A DNA stretch of 60,458 nucleotides from Candidatus Blautia excrementipullorum (GCA_019118645.1 DWYN01000139.1:1-60458); one strand, 5' to 3'; counted from the stretch's first letter, positions 26,767 through 36,454 are shown. Numbers and translations: made by a program. Notes: generated by a model not told the origin, from the letters alone.

Positions 26767-28277
26767 AAGTCGGAAAGGTATGGCTGGTGGGCGCCGGGCC
26801 GGGAGATGCGGGACTTTTTACGCTGAAGGGCCTGGAGGTTCTGAAAAATGCCGAAGTAGTCGTATATGACAGTCTGGTGGGACAGGGAGTTCTTACAAAG
26901 ATCCCTGATACTGCCAGACTGATTTATGTGGGAAAAAGAGCAGACAAACATACCATGCCCCAGGAGAAAATCAACGAGATTCTTCTGGCGGAGGCGGAAA
27001 AGGGCTGCCGTGTGGTGAGACTGAAGGGGGGAGACCCTTTCCTTTTTGGCAGGGGAGGCGAGGAGCTGGAGCTTCTGGCCGAGCACGGCATTCCATATGA
27101 AGTGGTTCCGGGGGTGACTTCTCCCCTGGCTGTTCCCGCCTATAACGGAATTCCTGTGACTCATCGGGATTTCTGTTCTTCCCTTCATATTATCACCGGA
27201 CACAGAAGAGCCGGACAAAAGTATGATATTGATTTCGAAGCCCTCGTCCGCACCCGGGGAACCTTGGTTTTTCTGATGGGAGTGGCTGCCCTTCCTGACA
27301 TCTGCCAGGGACTTCTGGACGGAGGAATGGATCCCAAAATGCCGGCGGCAGTTCTTCAGAAGGGAACGACAGCCGGACAGAAGAGAATCGTATCAGATGT
27401 GGAGCACCTTTCCGGAGAAGTTAAGCGCCAGGGAGTGGAGACTCCTGCGATTATTGTGGTGGGAAAGGTGTGCGCTCTGGCGGATACTTTCGCATGGTAT
27501 GAAAAGCTTCCTCTTGAGGGCTGGAAGGTCCTTGTCACCCGGCCGAAGAAGAGAAGCTCCCGGACTGCAGAGCTGCTCAGAGAAAAGGGGGCGGAAGTTT
27601 TGGAGCTTCCCTCCATTAAAACAGTTCCTCTGGAAGACCAGAGCCGTCTTTTCGAGGCGTTTGACAGAATGGATTCCTACCAGTGGGCTGTATTTACCAG
27701 CCCCACAGGAGTTGAAATCTTTTTTGAGGAAATGAAAAAGCAGAAAAAAGATATCCGGAGTCTTTGGGGAGTGAAGATTGCGGCCATCGGACAGGGAACA
27801 AAAAACGCGCTGGAGTCAAAAGGGATACTGGTGGATCTGGTGCCGGAAATTTACGATGGAGATTCTCTGGCTGCGGCTCTTGGACAGAGCCTTCAGGGCG
27901 GAGAGCACATTCTGATCCCCCGGGCCTCCAAGGGAAACGAAAATCTGGTACGTATTCTGGAAGAACACGGCGCGGCCGTTGACGATATACCTACTTATGA
28001 AACGGTGTATGAGTACAGCCCTCTGATTGATCTGAAAAAGGAACTGGAATCGGGAGGCATTGACTGTGCTGTATTTACAAGCGCTTCCACAGTCCGGGGA
28101 TTCGTGGAAAGCATCAAAGGCGCGGAATGTTCCGGACTGACTGCGGCATGCATTGGAAAACAGACGAAAGCGGCGGCGGACAGCTTCGGCATGGAGACTT
28201 ATGTTTCGGAAAAAGCTACCATTGACGATCTCATCGCATTGGTAGAAAAGATAAAAGCACAAAAAGAAAGAGAGTGA
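26763..28277 (+). CDS. cobA-hemD: Fused uroporphyrinogen-III C-methyltransferase / uroporphyrinogen-III synthase
   Basis: 504 residues. Residues 1-245 are the SUMT domain (GAGPGDAGLFTLKG, LKGGDPFLFGRGGEE, VPGVTSPLAVPAY), which makes precorrin-2. From about 250 comes HemD (VLVTRPKKRSSRTAELL, FTSPTGVEIFFEEM, FTSASTVRGFVE), which cyclises hydroxymethylbilane to uroporphyrinogen III. The fusion places two consecutive steps in one chain and commits uroporphyrinogen to corrin/siroheme. Common in Clostridia. Confidence 0.95.
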   Translation: MKVGKVWLVGAGPGDAGLFTLKGLEVLKNAEVVVYDSLVGQGVLTKIPDTARLIYVGKRADKHTMPQEKINEILLAEAEKGCRVVRLKGGDPFLFGRGGEELELLAEHGIPYEVVPGVTSPLAVPAYNGIPVTHRDFCSSLHIITGHRRAGQKYDIDFEALVRTRGTLVFLMGVAALPDICQGLLDGGMDPKMPAAVLQKGTTAGQKRIVSDVEHLSGEVKRQGVETPAIIVVGKVCALADTFAWYEKLPLEGWKVLVTRPKKRSSRTAELLREKGAEVLELPSIKTVPLEDQSRLFEAFDRMDSYQWAVFTSPTGVEIFFEEMKKQKKDIRSLWGVKIAAIGQGTKNALESKGILVDLVPEIYDGDSLAAALGQSLQGGEHILIPRASKGNENLVRILEEHGAAVDDIPTYETVYEYSPLIDLKKELESGGIDCAVFTSASTVRGFVESIKGAECSGLTAACIGKQTKAAADSFGMETYVSEKATIDDLIALVEKIKAQKERE

Positions 28278-28282
28278 GAGAT

Positions 28283-29266
28283 ATGGATTTGATCCAGAGA
28301 CCAAGGAGACTGAGAGGCAGTGAAGTACTGAGAAAAATGGTGAGAGAGACCAGGATCGATAAGTCCTCATTGATCTATCCTCTGTTTGTTCAGGAAGGAG
28401 AGAACCTGAAGGAAGAAATACCTTCTATGACAGGGCAGTACCGCTACAGTGTGGATCTTCTCCCTTATAAGCTGGAGGAGCTTACGAAAGCGGGAGTGGG
28501 AAGCGTTATGCTGTTCGGTATCCCGGATCATAAAGATGAGGTCGGAAGCGGGGCCTACGCGGAGGACGGAATTGTGCAGAAGGCGCTGAGAGAGGCGAAG
28601 AAGCGGTTCCCGGATCTGTACTATGTGACAGACGTCTGCATGTGTGAATACACCTCTCACGGACACTGCGGCATACTGCGCGGCCATGAGGTGGACAACG
28701 ATGCCACCCTTGAGCTTCTGGCAAAAACAGCGCTTTCCCATGTGGAGGCAGGCGCTGATATGGTGGCTCCTTCTGATATGATGGACGGACGTGTGCGTGC
28801 GATCCGCGAATGCCTGGATAAGGCGGGACATAAAGAAACACCGATTATGTCCTACGCGGTAAAATATGCGTCGGCGTTTTACGGTCCTTTCCGTGAGGCA
28901 GCAGACTCCGCTCCGGCTTTCGGCGACAGAAAAAGCTATCAGATGGATTACCATAACCGTCGGGAGGGAATGAAAGAAGCTCTCACGGACGTGGAGGAAG
29001 GCGCGGATATTATTATGATCAAGCCTGCCATGTCCTATCTGGATATGGTATCTGAGGTATACAAAGCTGTGCACGTGCCTGTGGCGGCCTACAGTGTCAG
29101 CGGAGAATACGCCATGGTAAAGGCTGCTGCAAAGATGGGATGGATTGAGGAAGATAAAATTGTCTGCGAGATGGCGGCCAGCGTTTTCCGGGCAGGAGCC
29201 CAGATTTATCTCACCTACTTTGCGGAAGAGCTTGCCGGTTTTATAGATGAAGGGAGAATTGGCTGA
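28283..29266 (+). CDS. hemB: Porphobilinogen synthase (delta-aminolevulinate dehydratase)
   Basis: 327 residues. It condenses two aminolevulinates to porphobilinogen. The Zn-type cysteine cluster DVCMCEYTSHGHCG and the active-site lysines in YAVKYASAFYGPFR and IIMIKPAMSYLD are visible, so it looks like the zinc-dependent form. I use ATG 28283 (MDLIQRPRRLRG). GTG 28274, which would overlap the previous stop as GTGA, is a possible alternative adding three residues. Confidence 0.93.
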   Translation: MDLIQRPRRLRGSEVLRKMVRETRIDKSSLIYPLFVQEGENLKEEIPSMTGQYRYSVDLLPYKLEELTKAGVGSVMLFGIPDHKDEVGSGAYAEDGIVQKALREAKKRFPDLYYVTDVCMCEYTSHGHCGILRGHEVDNDATLELLAKTALSHVEAGADMVAPSDMMDGRVRAIRECLDKAGHKETPIMSYAVKYASAFYGPFREAADSAPAFGDRKSYQMDYHNRREGMKEALTDVEEGADIIMIKPAMSYLDMVSEVYKAVHVPVAAYSVSGEYAMVKAAAKMGWIEEDKIVCEMAASVFRAGAQIYLTYFAEELAGFIDEGRIG

Positions 29267-30552
29267 TGGCTACAAAATCAGAAGCATTGTTTGAGCGTGC
29301 GGTGAAAAGAATTCCGGGCGGCGTCAACAGTCCGGTGCGGGCGTACGGCGCTATCGGGGAAGCTCCCCGGTTTATTGACCGTGCCGACGGATGCTATATT
29401 TATGATGTGGACGGAAACCGCTATATTGATTATATCGACTCCTGGGGGCCTATGATTCTGGGCCATAATTTCCCACAGATCCGGGAGGCGGTGATAAAGG
29501 CCTGTGAAAAAGGGCTGAGTTTTGGCTGCGCCACAGAGATTGAAGTGGAGATGGCGGAATTTATCTGTGATCACATCCCGCATGTGGAAATGATCCGTAT
29601 GGTTAATTCCGGAACGGAAGCCGTTATGAGCGCGGTGCGGGCGGCCCGCGGATTTACCGGGTGCAGTAAAATTATTAAATTTGCAGGCTGCTATCACGGC
29701 CACAGCGATGCCCTTCTGGTAAGCGCCGGCTCCGGGGTGATGACGAGCGGGATTCCTGACAGCGCCGGAGTGCCGGAAGGATGCACAAGGGATACCATGA
29801 CAGCTGTCTACAATGATCTGGACAGCGTAAGAAAACTGTTTGAACAGGCGCCGGAGGCCGTTGCCGCGGTGATTGTTGAGCCGGTTGGAGCCAATATGGG
29901 CGTTGTTCTTCCTGAAAAGGGATTTCTGGAAGGTCTGAGAGAGCTGTGCGACCAGTACGGAGCTCTCCTGATTTTTGATGAGGTAATCACAGGATTCCGT
30001 CTTGCCTTCGGCGGCGCGGCAGAATATTTTCATGTGAAGCCGGATATGGTGACCTATGGAAAAATCATCGGGGCCGGAATGCCGGTGGGCGCCTACGGTG
30101 GAAGGAAAGAAATCATGGAGATGGTTTCGCCTGCAGGTCCTGTCTACCAGGCAGGGACACTGAGCGGAAATCCGGTGGCTATGGCTGCGGGGCTGACGCA
30201 GCTGAAATATCTGCACAGCCATCCGGAAATCTACAGCGATCTGGAGAAAAAAGGCGATAAGCTCTATGGCGGAATGGAAGAGATCCTGAAAAAGACAGGA
30301 AAAGATTACCAGATGAACCATATTTCTTCTCTCGGAAGCCTTTTCTTTACCGCACAGAAAGTGAAAGACTATACATCCGCAAAATCCTCCGATACAGATG
30401 CCTTTGCGCAGTACTTTCTTGCTATGCTGGGAAGCGGGATCCATCTTGCACCTTCACAGTTTGAGGCTATGTTTCTGTCGGCGGCTCACACGGATCAGGC
30501 CATTGAGGAGACCCTGGGCGCGGCGGAAAAATATTTCAGAAATATGCTTTAA
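29266..30552 (+). CDS. hemL: Glutamate-1-semialdehyde 2,1-aminomutase
   Basis: 428 residues, PLP fold-type I. It converts glutamate-1-semialdehyde to 5-aminolevulinate. RIPGGVNSPVRAYGAIG at the N-terminus, NSGTEAVMSAVRAARG, and the PLP lysine in MVTYGKIIGAGMPVGAYGG (about K265) are clear. It starts 1 bp from the hemB stop and closes the hem operon; aroC follows after 29 bp and may be cotranscribed. Confidence 0.95.
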   Translation: MATKSEALFERAVKRIPGGVNSPVRAYGAIGEAPRFIDRADGCYIYDVDGNRYIDYIDSWGPMILGHNFPQIREAVIKACEKGLSFGCATEIEVEMAEFICDHIPHVEMIRMVNSGTEAVMSAVRAARGFTGCSKIIKFAGCYHGHSDALLVSAGSGVMTSGIPDSAGVPEGCTRDTMTAVYNDLDSVRKLFEQAPEAVAAVIVEPVGANMGVVLPEKGFLEGLRELCDQYGALLIFDEVITGFRLAFGGAAEYFHVKPDMVTYGKIIGAGMPVGAYGGRKEIMEMVSPAGPVYQAGTLSGNPVAMAAGLTQLKYLHSHPEIYSDLEKKGDKLYGGMEEILKKTGKDYQMNHISSLGSLFFTAQKVKDYTSAKSSDTDAFAQYFLAMLGSGIHLAPSQFEAMFLSAAHTDQAIEETLGAAEKYFRNML

Positions 30553-30581
30553 TTTCATAACTTTGCTGAAAGGATGGGCAG

Positions 30582-31676
30582 ATGAATAAATCAACATTTG
30601 GAAGACAATTTACTGTGACAACATGGGGGGAATCTCATGGAAAGGCTCTTGGCGCCGTTGTGGACGGATGTCCTGCAGGGCTTCCCCTCTGCGAAGAGGA
30701 TATTCAAAAGTATCTTGACAGAAGGAAGCCGGGACAGAGCCGCTATACCACAGCACGGAAAGAAGGAGATCTTGTGGAAATCCTTTCCGGCGTTTTTGAA
30801 GGGAAAACCACCGGCACGCCGATTTCCCTTATGATCAGGAATATGGATCAGAGATCAAGAGACTACGGAAATATTGCAAGTTCCTACCGTCCGGGGCACG
30901 CTGACTATACCTTTGATGCCAAATACGGTTTTCGGGATTACCGGGGAGGGGGACGCTCCTCAGGAAGAGAAACCATCGGACGGGTCGCAGCGGGAGCTGT
31001 CGCTGCAAAAATACTGGAGTCTTTGGGGATTTCCTTCTGCACATATACAAAGTCTGTGGGGCCTGTTTCCATAAAGAATTTCTGCCGGGAGGAGATCGCC
31101 AACAATGCTTTTTATATGCCGGACGCCGAAGCGGCCCAGGAGGCGGCTGCCTATCTGGAGCAATGTATGAAAGCCCATGACAGCGCAGGAGGCGTGATCG
31201 AATGCCGGATACAGGGTGTTCCGGCCGGTCTTGGCACCCCTGTATTTGAGAAACTGGATGCCATGCTGGCCCAGGCTGTAATGTCCATCGGAGCAGTGAA
31301 GGGAGTAGAGATCGGAGACGGCTTTCAGGTCTGCACTATGAACGGCTCTCAAGACAATGACGGATTCCGGGCGGAAAACGGAAGAATAGAAAAGACTTCC
31401 AATCATGCAGGCGGAATCATGGGAGGCATAAGCGACGGAAGCGAAATTATTCTGAGAGCAGCGGTAAAACCTACGGCTTCTATCAGCCAGCCCCAGGATA
31501 CAGTGACCAATACAGGAGAAAATATCTCTCTGGAAATTCATGGACGCCATGACCCTGTGATTGTGCCCAGGGCGGTGGTAGTCGTAGAGTCTATGTGCGC
31601 GCTTGCGCTGACAGACGCCTTATTTACGAATATGAGCGCCCGTCTTGACCGCATTCAGAAGTTTTATGAAAGATAG
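30582..31676 (+). CDS. aroC: Chorismate synthase
   Basis: 364 residues. It converts EPSP to chorismate with reduced FMN. Signatures: TTWGESHGKALGAVVDGCPAGLPL at the N-terminus, DYRGGGRSSGRET, and near the C-terminus GRHDPVIVPRAV. Its place after hemL has no direct pathway logic and may simply reflect cotranscription. A strong hairpin follows its stop. Confidence 0.95.
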   Translation: MNKSTFGRQFTVTTWGESHGKALGAVVDGCPAGLPLCEEDIQKYLDRRKPGQSRYTTARKEGDLVEILSGVFEGKTTGTPISLMIRNMDQRSRDYGNIASSYRPGHADYTFDAKYGFRDYRGGGRSSGRETIGRVAAGAVAAKILESLGISFCTYTKSVGPVSIKNFCREEIANNAFYMPDAEAAQEAAAYLEQCMKAHDSAGGVIECRIQGVPAGLGTPVFEKLDAMLAQAVMSIGAVKGVEIGDGFQVCTMNGSQDNDGFRAENGRIEKTSNHAGGIMGGISDGSEIILRAAVKPTASISQPQDTVTNTGENISLEIHGRHDPVIVPRAVVVVESMCALALTDALFTNMSARLDRIQKFYER

Positions 31677-31692
31677 AATTCAGACAGTATGA

Positions 31693-31740
31693 GAAAACAG
31701 GAGCGGAAACTGCGTTCGGCAGTTATCCGCTCCTGTTTTC
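31693..31740. terminator. Bidirectional terminator between aroC and the lactonase gene
   Basis: GAAAACAGGAGCGG pairs perfectly with CCGCTCCTGTTTTC, with an inner AACTGC/GCAGTT stem. T-rich on both sides, between convergent genes. Confidence 0.85.
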
Positions 31741-31772
31741 TAAGAGAATAAAATCTGTTGGAACAAGGCGAT

Positions 31773-32870
31773 TTATTTTTCTGCTTTGGGTTTGGACGCC
31801 GTGTCCGCATCCGGTACCGGCCAGATGTGAATACAGTTCGGCGTTTCGATTTTATGAGGCTTTCCGTTCATAACAATAATATTTTTGTCGTAATCAACGG
31901 TAAAGGTGGTTATTGTGTTGCTTGCGTGGTTGGCAATGGCAATATGCCGGTTGTCCGGAAAGATTACGAGATCCTTGGGATAATCTCCGCTGATGGGCAG
32001 AGTGAACTTTTTGTCAAGAAGTCCGTTTTCCGGATTGATTTCATACATGGAAACCGTGTTTTCGCCGGCAGTAGTGCAGAACAGATGCTTTCCGTCCGGA
32101 GCAAGGGCAAGGCCGGATGCGGCGTTGTGATAGGCGTCTTTGTCGTGCTCTTTGGAAAGGGTGGAAACGCTCTGAAGGAGTTCGAATTCCGGAGTGTTTC
32201 CGCTGCCGTCATAGCTGTAAACCTTGATTTCATTGCTCAGCTCAAAGAGGAGATAGGCGTATTTGCCGTCTGCGCTGAAACGGATGATTCTCGGGCCGCT
32301 CTCTCTCGGACAGCGGAGAATGTCCACCAGTTCCAGTTTATGCCGTCTCTTGTTGATCCGGTATACTTTTACCTGATCGATTCCGTTGTCTACTGCACAC
32401 AAATATTTGTTGTCAGGAGTAGGACGAACACAGTTTACATGCGGGCGGAAATTCCGTTCAGCTACACTGCCGAGCCCTTTGTGGAACACACCGTCCATAA
32501 GGCTTCCCAGGCGTCCGTCTCTGTGTGTGTGAACGACGGTTACCTTGCCGTCATGATATCCGGCCACATACAGATATTTTCCGTCTACGTCTGTAGCGAG
32601 AAAACATCCCCGCATACCATCGATATCCACACTGTTGATCCTTTTCAGATCGCCGTTTTCATCGCGCTCAAATACTGCCACGCCTTCATCCTCAATGGAA
32701 TATAAGAATTTTCCGTTTTTGGAGATGGCTGTATGCGAGGCGTTGCTGACCTTAACTTCGCTGCGCTCTGTCAGCAGGCCGTTTTCCACATCTACATCAT
32801 ATACCTGAATACCTTTGCTGCTTCCGTGGGTATAGGTTCCCACATAAGCCACGTATTTTTTATTCCCCAT
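31773..32870 (-). CDS. 6-phosphogluconolactonase-like beta-propeller protein (lactonase family)
   Basis: 365 residues. It begins KKYVAYVGTYTHGSSKGIQVYDVD and has repeated blade sequences of the type GKFLYSIED, GKYLYVAGYHDG, NKYLCAVDNG, GKYAYLLFEL and GKHLFCTTAGEN, typical of the seven-bladed YbhE/Pgl family (PF10282). The family hydrolyses 6-phosphogluconolactone or related lactones; the substrate here is not known. The stop is shared with the aroC terminator region. Confidence 0.85.
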   Translation of the reverse strand: MGNKKYVAYVGTYTHGSSKGIQVYDVDVENGLLTERSEVKVSNASHTAISKNGKFLYSIEDEGVAVFERDENGDLKRINSVDIDGMRGCFLATDVDGKYLYVAGYHDGKVTVVHTHRDGRLGSLMDGVFHKGLGSVAERNFRPHVNCVRPTPDNKYLCAVDNGIDQVKVYRINKRRHKLELVDILRCPRESGPRIIRFSADGKYAYLLFELSNEIKVYSYDGSGNTPEFELLQSVSTLSKEHDKDAYHNAASGLALAPDGKHLFCTTAGENTVSMYEINPENGLLDKKFTLPISGDYPKDLVIFPDNRHIAIANHASNTITTFTVDYDKNIIVMNGKPHKIETPNCIHIWPVPDADTASKPKAEK

Positions 32871-32930
32871 AAATATTGCCTCCTAAATTCGCACATACAG
32901 AATTACTTTCCGGTGCTCAATTCTGGGCTT

Positions 32931-32959
32931 ATTATAACATAAAGATGCTTTGAGAACAA
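32931..32959 (-). promoter_or_regulatory. Promoter of the lactonase gene
   Basis: Minus strand TTGTTC (32954-32959), a 17-bp spacer and TATAAT (32931-32936), about 60 bp before the start codon. Confidence 0.65.
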
Positions 32960-33072
32960 GTTTCCCATGACGGGGAAATGTATTTTCTCAGATACTTTGT
33001 TAAATTTTTGTAAAAGATTGCCGGAATCTCCGTATTGCCGCAATAAATGCAGGGAATTATGGGATATAAGAA

Positions 33073-33101
33073 TTGACAAAAAACAGAGCACAACTTATAA
33101 T
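33073..33101 (+). promoter_or_regulatory. Promoter of corA
   Basis: TTGACA (33073-33078), a 17-bp spacer and TATAAT (33096-33101), fully consensus. The rest of the 304-bp lactonase-corA gap holds no gene. Confidence 0.85.
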
Positions 33102-33174
33102 GAAAGCTGTATTTTTGGGAGCGGAGCATTTCCAATAAGGAAAAGAGACAGAGAGCGGAAAGGGGGATGCAGGT

Positions 33175-34116
33175 ATGATAAGGATTTTTCGGACATCAGA
33201 CGGTGCCATCCGTGAGATTCAGGAACCGCAGGACGGCTGCTGGATTGCGCTTACCAACCCGACAGCAACAGAGATTTTTGAGATTTCCGAGCGTTTCCAG
33301 ATAGAGGTGGATGATCTGAGAGCGCCTCTGGATGAAGAAGAGCGCTCGCGTATCGAAGTGGAAGATACCTACACCCTGATTCTTGTAGACGTACCTATGA
33401 TTGAGGAGCGTAATGAAAAGGACTGGTATGGCACAATCCCTCTGGGCATCATTGTGACGGACAAAATGATTTTCACAATTTGCCTGGAAGATACACAGGT
33501 GCTTACAAGATTTATGGAAGGCCGGGTGCGGAATTTCTTTACCTATATGAAAACCCGTTTCATTCTGCAGATTTTGTACAGAAACGCAAGTATGTACCTG
33601 CGTTACCTGCGTATTATAGATAAGAAGAGCGAACAGGTGGAAGAAAAACTTCATTTATCTCCAAGAAATCAGGAGCTGGTGGAGCTTCTGGAACTGGAAA
33701 AATCTCTGGTATATTTTACCACTTCCCTCCGGTCCAACGAAGCGGTGCTTGAGAAACTGATCAAGGTGGAAAGTATCAAGAAATATCCTGAGGATACAGA
33801 ACTTCTGGAAGATGTCATTATCGAGAATACCCAGGCTATTGAGATGGCGAACATATACAGCGGGATTCTCAGAAGCATGGTTGATATCTTTGCGTCTGTG
33901 ATTTCCAATAATCTGAACGATGTGATGAAGGTACTTTCGATTATTACGATCGTGATGAGTATTCCGACCATTGTTTTCAGCGCCTACGGAATGAACCTGA
34001 ATGCCTCTGGAATGCCTTTTTCAGGCACGCAGTGGGGCTTTCTGATCGTTATTCTGATATCCATAGCAGTCAGCATTATTGCTGCCTTTGTGCTGTCGAA
34101 AAAGAAATTTTTCTGA
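33175..34116 (+). CDS. corA: CorA-family divalent metal transporter
   Basis: 313 residues. A long cytoplasmic N-terminal domain is followed by two C-terminal membrane helices, with the selectivity-filter GMN in SAYGMNLNA just after the first. The family forms pentameric Mg2+ (also Co2+, Ni2+) channels. The loop after GMN is NASGMPFSG rather than the MPEL of enteric CorA, so it belongs to the broader CorA-like group. AAGGGGG precedes ATG 33175. Confidence 0.92.
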   Translation: MIRIFRTSDGAIREIQEPQDGCWIALTNPTATEIFEISERFQIEVDDLRAPLDEEERSRIEVEDTYTLILVDVPMIEERNEKDWYGTIPLGIIVTDKMIFTICLEDTQVLTRFMEGRVRNFFTYMKTRFILQILYRNASMYLRYLRIIDKKSEQVEEKLHLSPRNQELVELLELEKSLVYFTTSLRSNEAVLEKLIKVESIKKYPEDTELLEDVIIENTQAIEMANIYSGILRSMVDIFASVISNNLNDVMKVLSIITIVMSIPTIVFSAYGMNLNASGMPFSGTQWGFLIVILISIAVSIIAAFVLSKKKFF

Positions 34117-34153
34117 GACGATTTCGGAAAGTGAAAAGGAGAAGAAAAATCAT

Positions 34154-35008
34154 ATGAATTGGATTGATAAGCTTGAAAGAAAGTTCGGACGCTATGGAAT
34201 TCACAATCTTACCTTATATATTGTGATCTGTTACGTTCTGGGATATATCCTGATGTACGCCAATCCGGGACTTCTGAGCATGATGAGTCTGGAGCCGGCT
34301 ATGATCCTGAGAGGACAGATCTGGAGGCTTGTTACCTGGGTGATCTATCCGCCGAGCACGGGTAATTTCCTGCTTTTTGCAATCTCCATTTTATTTTTCT
34401 ATTACCCCATTGGAACGTCCCTGGAAAGAACATGGGGAACTTTCCGCTACAACCTTTATATTTTTATGGGACTCCTCTTTGTTATGGCGGCGGCTTTCCT
34501 GACCTATTTTATTACAGGCAGAATGTATCTGGTGGGAAGCGTATTTACAACCTATTATGTAAGCATGTCGGTTTTTCTGGCTTATGCGGCCAGTTATCCT
34601 GATATGCAGATTCTGCTGTGGTTTGTTATTCCGATTAAGATGAAATGGATGGCCTGGGTTTACGGCATCATTATCGTATACAATATGGTAACGTATATCC
34701 GGTACGGCGCCTGGGTAATGGCGGTGCCTATTGTGGCCTCTTTCCTTAATTTTATCCTGTTCTTCCTCAGCGGCCGGAATATGCAGCGATACCGTCCGAA
34801 AGAGGTAAAACGGAGACGGGATTTTCAGAAGGCGATGGCCCAGAGCAGAGTCAATCCAAAGACGGGCGGAATCGCGAAACATAAGTGCGCCATCTGCGGG
34901 CGGACAGAACTGGATGATCCGAATCTGGAATTCCGTTTCTGCTCAAAATGCAATGGAAATTATGAATACTGTCAGGATCATCTGTTTACACATCAGCATG
35001 TAAAATAA
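34154..35008 (+). CDS. Rhomboid-like membrane protein with C-terminal zinc ribbon
   Basis: 284 residues. About six membrane segments and the rhomboid L1-type motif GQIWRLVTWVIYP near residue 50 give a rhomboid/derlin-like fold. The helix that should carry the catalytic GxSG reads GSVFTTYYVSMSVF, and no helix-6 His was found, so it looks proteolytically inactive. The cytoplasmic tail (about 243-284) has two Cys pairs, CAICG and CSKC, 17 residues apart, plus further C/H residues, so a zinc ribbon is likely. Start ATG 34154 follows GGAG; an in-frame ATG at 34079 overlaps corA and is unlikely. Confidence 0.75.
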   Translation: MNWIDKLERKFGRYGIHNLTLYIVICYVLGYILMYANPGLLSMMSLEPAMILRGQIWRLVTWVIYPPSTGNFLLFAISILFFYYPIGTSLERTWGTFRYNLYIFMGLLFVMAAAFLTYFITGRMYLVGSVFTTYYVSMSVFLAYAASYPDMQILLWFVIPIKMKWMAWVYGIIIVYNMVTYIRYGAWVMAVPIVASFLNFILFFLSGRNMQRYRPKEVKRRRDFQKAMAQSRVNPKTGGIAKHKCAICGRTELDDPNLEFRFCSKCNGNYEYCQDHLFTHQHVK

Positions 35009-35030
35009 CAAGTACGAGGAGATACAGATT

Positions 35031-36320
35031 ATGAAAAAAAAGCCATTTGTGACACTGGAAAAACTGAAGGAAATTACGGCGCAATACCCCACTCCCTTTC
35101 ATTTATATGACGAAAAGGGAATTCGTGAAAACGCAAAGGCTCTGAAAGAAGCCTTCGCATGGAACAAAGGCTTTAAGGAATTTTTTGCGGTAAAAGCAAC
35201 GCCAAATCCTTTTCTGATTCAGATTCTTCAGGAATACGGATGCGGCTGCGACTGTTCTTCTATGACGGAGCTGATGATGGCAAAAGCCATCGGCTGCAAA
35301 AAAGGGGATATTATGTTTTCTTCCAATGATACGCCGGAAGAGGAGTTCTGTTATGCGGACGAGATTGGCGGCATTATCAATCTGGATGATATTACGCATA
35401 TTGAAAGTGTGGAGCGCGCAGTAGGAAGAATTCCGAAGACGATCAGCTGCCGCTATAATCCGGGCGGTCTTTTTAAGATCAGCAACGATATTATGGATAA
35501 TCCGGGAGATGCCAAATATGGTATGACAACGGAGCAGATTTTTGAGGCTTTTCGCATTCTGAAGGCCAAGGGCGCAGAAGAATTCGGTATTCATGCATTT
35601 CTCGCCAGCAACACTGTTACCAACGAGTATTACCCTATGCTTGCCAAGGTGATGTTTGAGCTGGCTGTGAAGCTTCAGAAGGAAACAGGAGCGCATATTG
35701 GCTTTATCAACCTTTCCGGCGGAATCGGAATTCCTTACAGTCCTGATCAGACTCCGAATGACATCCGTGTCATCGGCGAGGGCGTGCGCAGGGTATACGA
35801 GGAAGTTCTTGTACCGGCAGGTATGGGCGATGTGGCGATCTATACAGAGTTGGGAAGATTTATGATGGGACCCTACGGATGCCTGGTGACGAAGGCGATT
35901 CATGAAAAACATACCCATAAAGAGTATATCGGTGTTGACGCCTGCGCGGTCAATCTGATGCGTCCGGCAATGTACGGGGCATATCATCATATTACGGTCA
36001 TGGGAAAAGAAAATGAACCCTGCGACCATCTTTATGACGTCACCGGTTCTCTCTGTGAGAACAACGACAAGTTTGCCATTGACCGTTACCTGCCGAAGGT
36101 GGATATGGGAGATCTGCTGGTGATCCACGATACAGGGGCTCACGGTTTTTCCATGGGATACAATTACAACGGAAAGCTGAAATCGGCAGAGATTCTTCTT
36201 CATGAAGACGGAAGCTTCCAGCAGATCAGAAGAGCAGAGACGCCGAAGGATTACTTTGCAACTTTTGACTGCTTTCCGATTTATGAAAAGCTTCTGGAAG
36301 ACGCGGACAAAATTAAATAA
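35031..36320 (+). CDS. lysA: Diaminopimelate decarboxylase-type PLP enzyme
   Basis: 429 residues, fold-type III (alanine-racemase-like barrel plus beta domain). The PLP lysine is in EFFAVKATPNP, with the glycine loop NLSGGIGIPY, and the second-subunit Cys in VTGSLCENNDKFA. Family LysA makes lysine from meso-diaminopimelate. Arginine/carboxynorspermidine decarboxylases share the fold, but the GSLCEN segment fits LysA. GAGGAG precedes ATG 35031. Confidence 0.88.
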   Translation: MKKKPFVTLEKLKEITAQYPTPFHLYDEKGIRENAKALKEAFAWNKGFKEFFAVKATPNPFLIQILQEYGCGCDCSSMTELMMAKAIGCKKGDIMFSSNDTPEEEFCYADEIGGIINLDDITHIESVERAVGRIPKTISCRYNPGGLFKISNDIMDNPGDAKYGMTTEQIFEAFRILKAKGAEEFGIHAFLASNTVTNEYYPMLAKVMFELAVKLQKETGAHIGFINLSGGIGIPYSPDQTPNDIRVIGEGVRRVYEEVLVPAGMGDVAIYTELGRFMMGPYGCLVTKAIHEKHTHKEYIGVDACAVNLMRPAMYGAYHHITVMGKENEPCDHLYDVTGSLCENNDKFAIDRYLPKVDMGDLLVIHDTGAHGFSMGYNYNGKLKSAEILLHEDGSFQQIRRAETPKDYFATFDCFPIYEKLLEDADKIK

Positions 36321-36327
36321 AAAAAGC

Positions 36328-36356
36328 TTGCGGACAACCGGGAGTTATGTTACAAT
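36328..36356 (+). promoter_or_regulatory. Promoter of tRNA-Leu
   Basis: TTGCGG (36328-36333), a 17-bp spacer and TACAAT (36351-36356), 17 bp before the tRNA. Confidence 0.65.
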
Positions 36357-36372
36357 AATTTCCGGTTCCTAA

Positions 36373-36454
36373 GCCGCTGTGGCGGAATTGGCAGACGCAC
36401 TTGACTCAAAATCAAGCGGATCAAACCGTGCCGGTTCGAGTCCGGCCAGCGGCA
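36373..36454 (+). tRNA. tRNA-Leu (anticodon CAA)
   Basis: The acceptor stem GCCGCTG pairs with CAGCGGC, discriminator A. The anticodon arm CTTGA-CTCAAAA-TCAAG gives anticodon CAA, reading UUG. A long variable arm and the T-loop GTTCGAGTC are present, as expected for a class II tRNA. CCA is not encoded. Confidence 0.96.

Noticed and set aside
31758-32705. 315-codon plus-strand frame opposite the lactonase gene
   Set aside because: The minus-strand product has clear propeller repeats and a promoter; the plus frame has none.
35103-36203. 366-codon minus-strand frame opposite lysA
   Set aside because: Shadow of lysA; no start site or motif.
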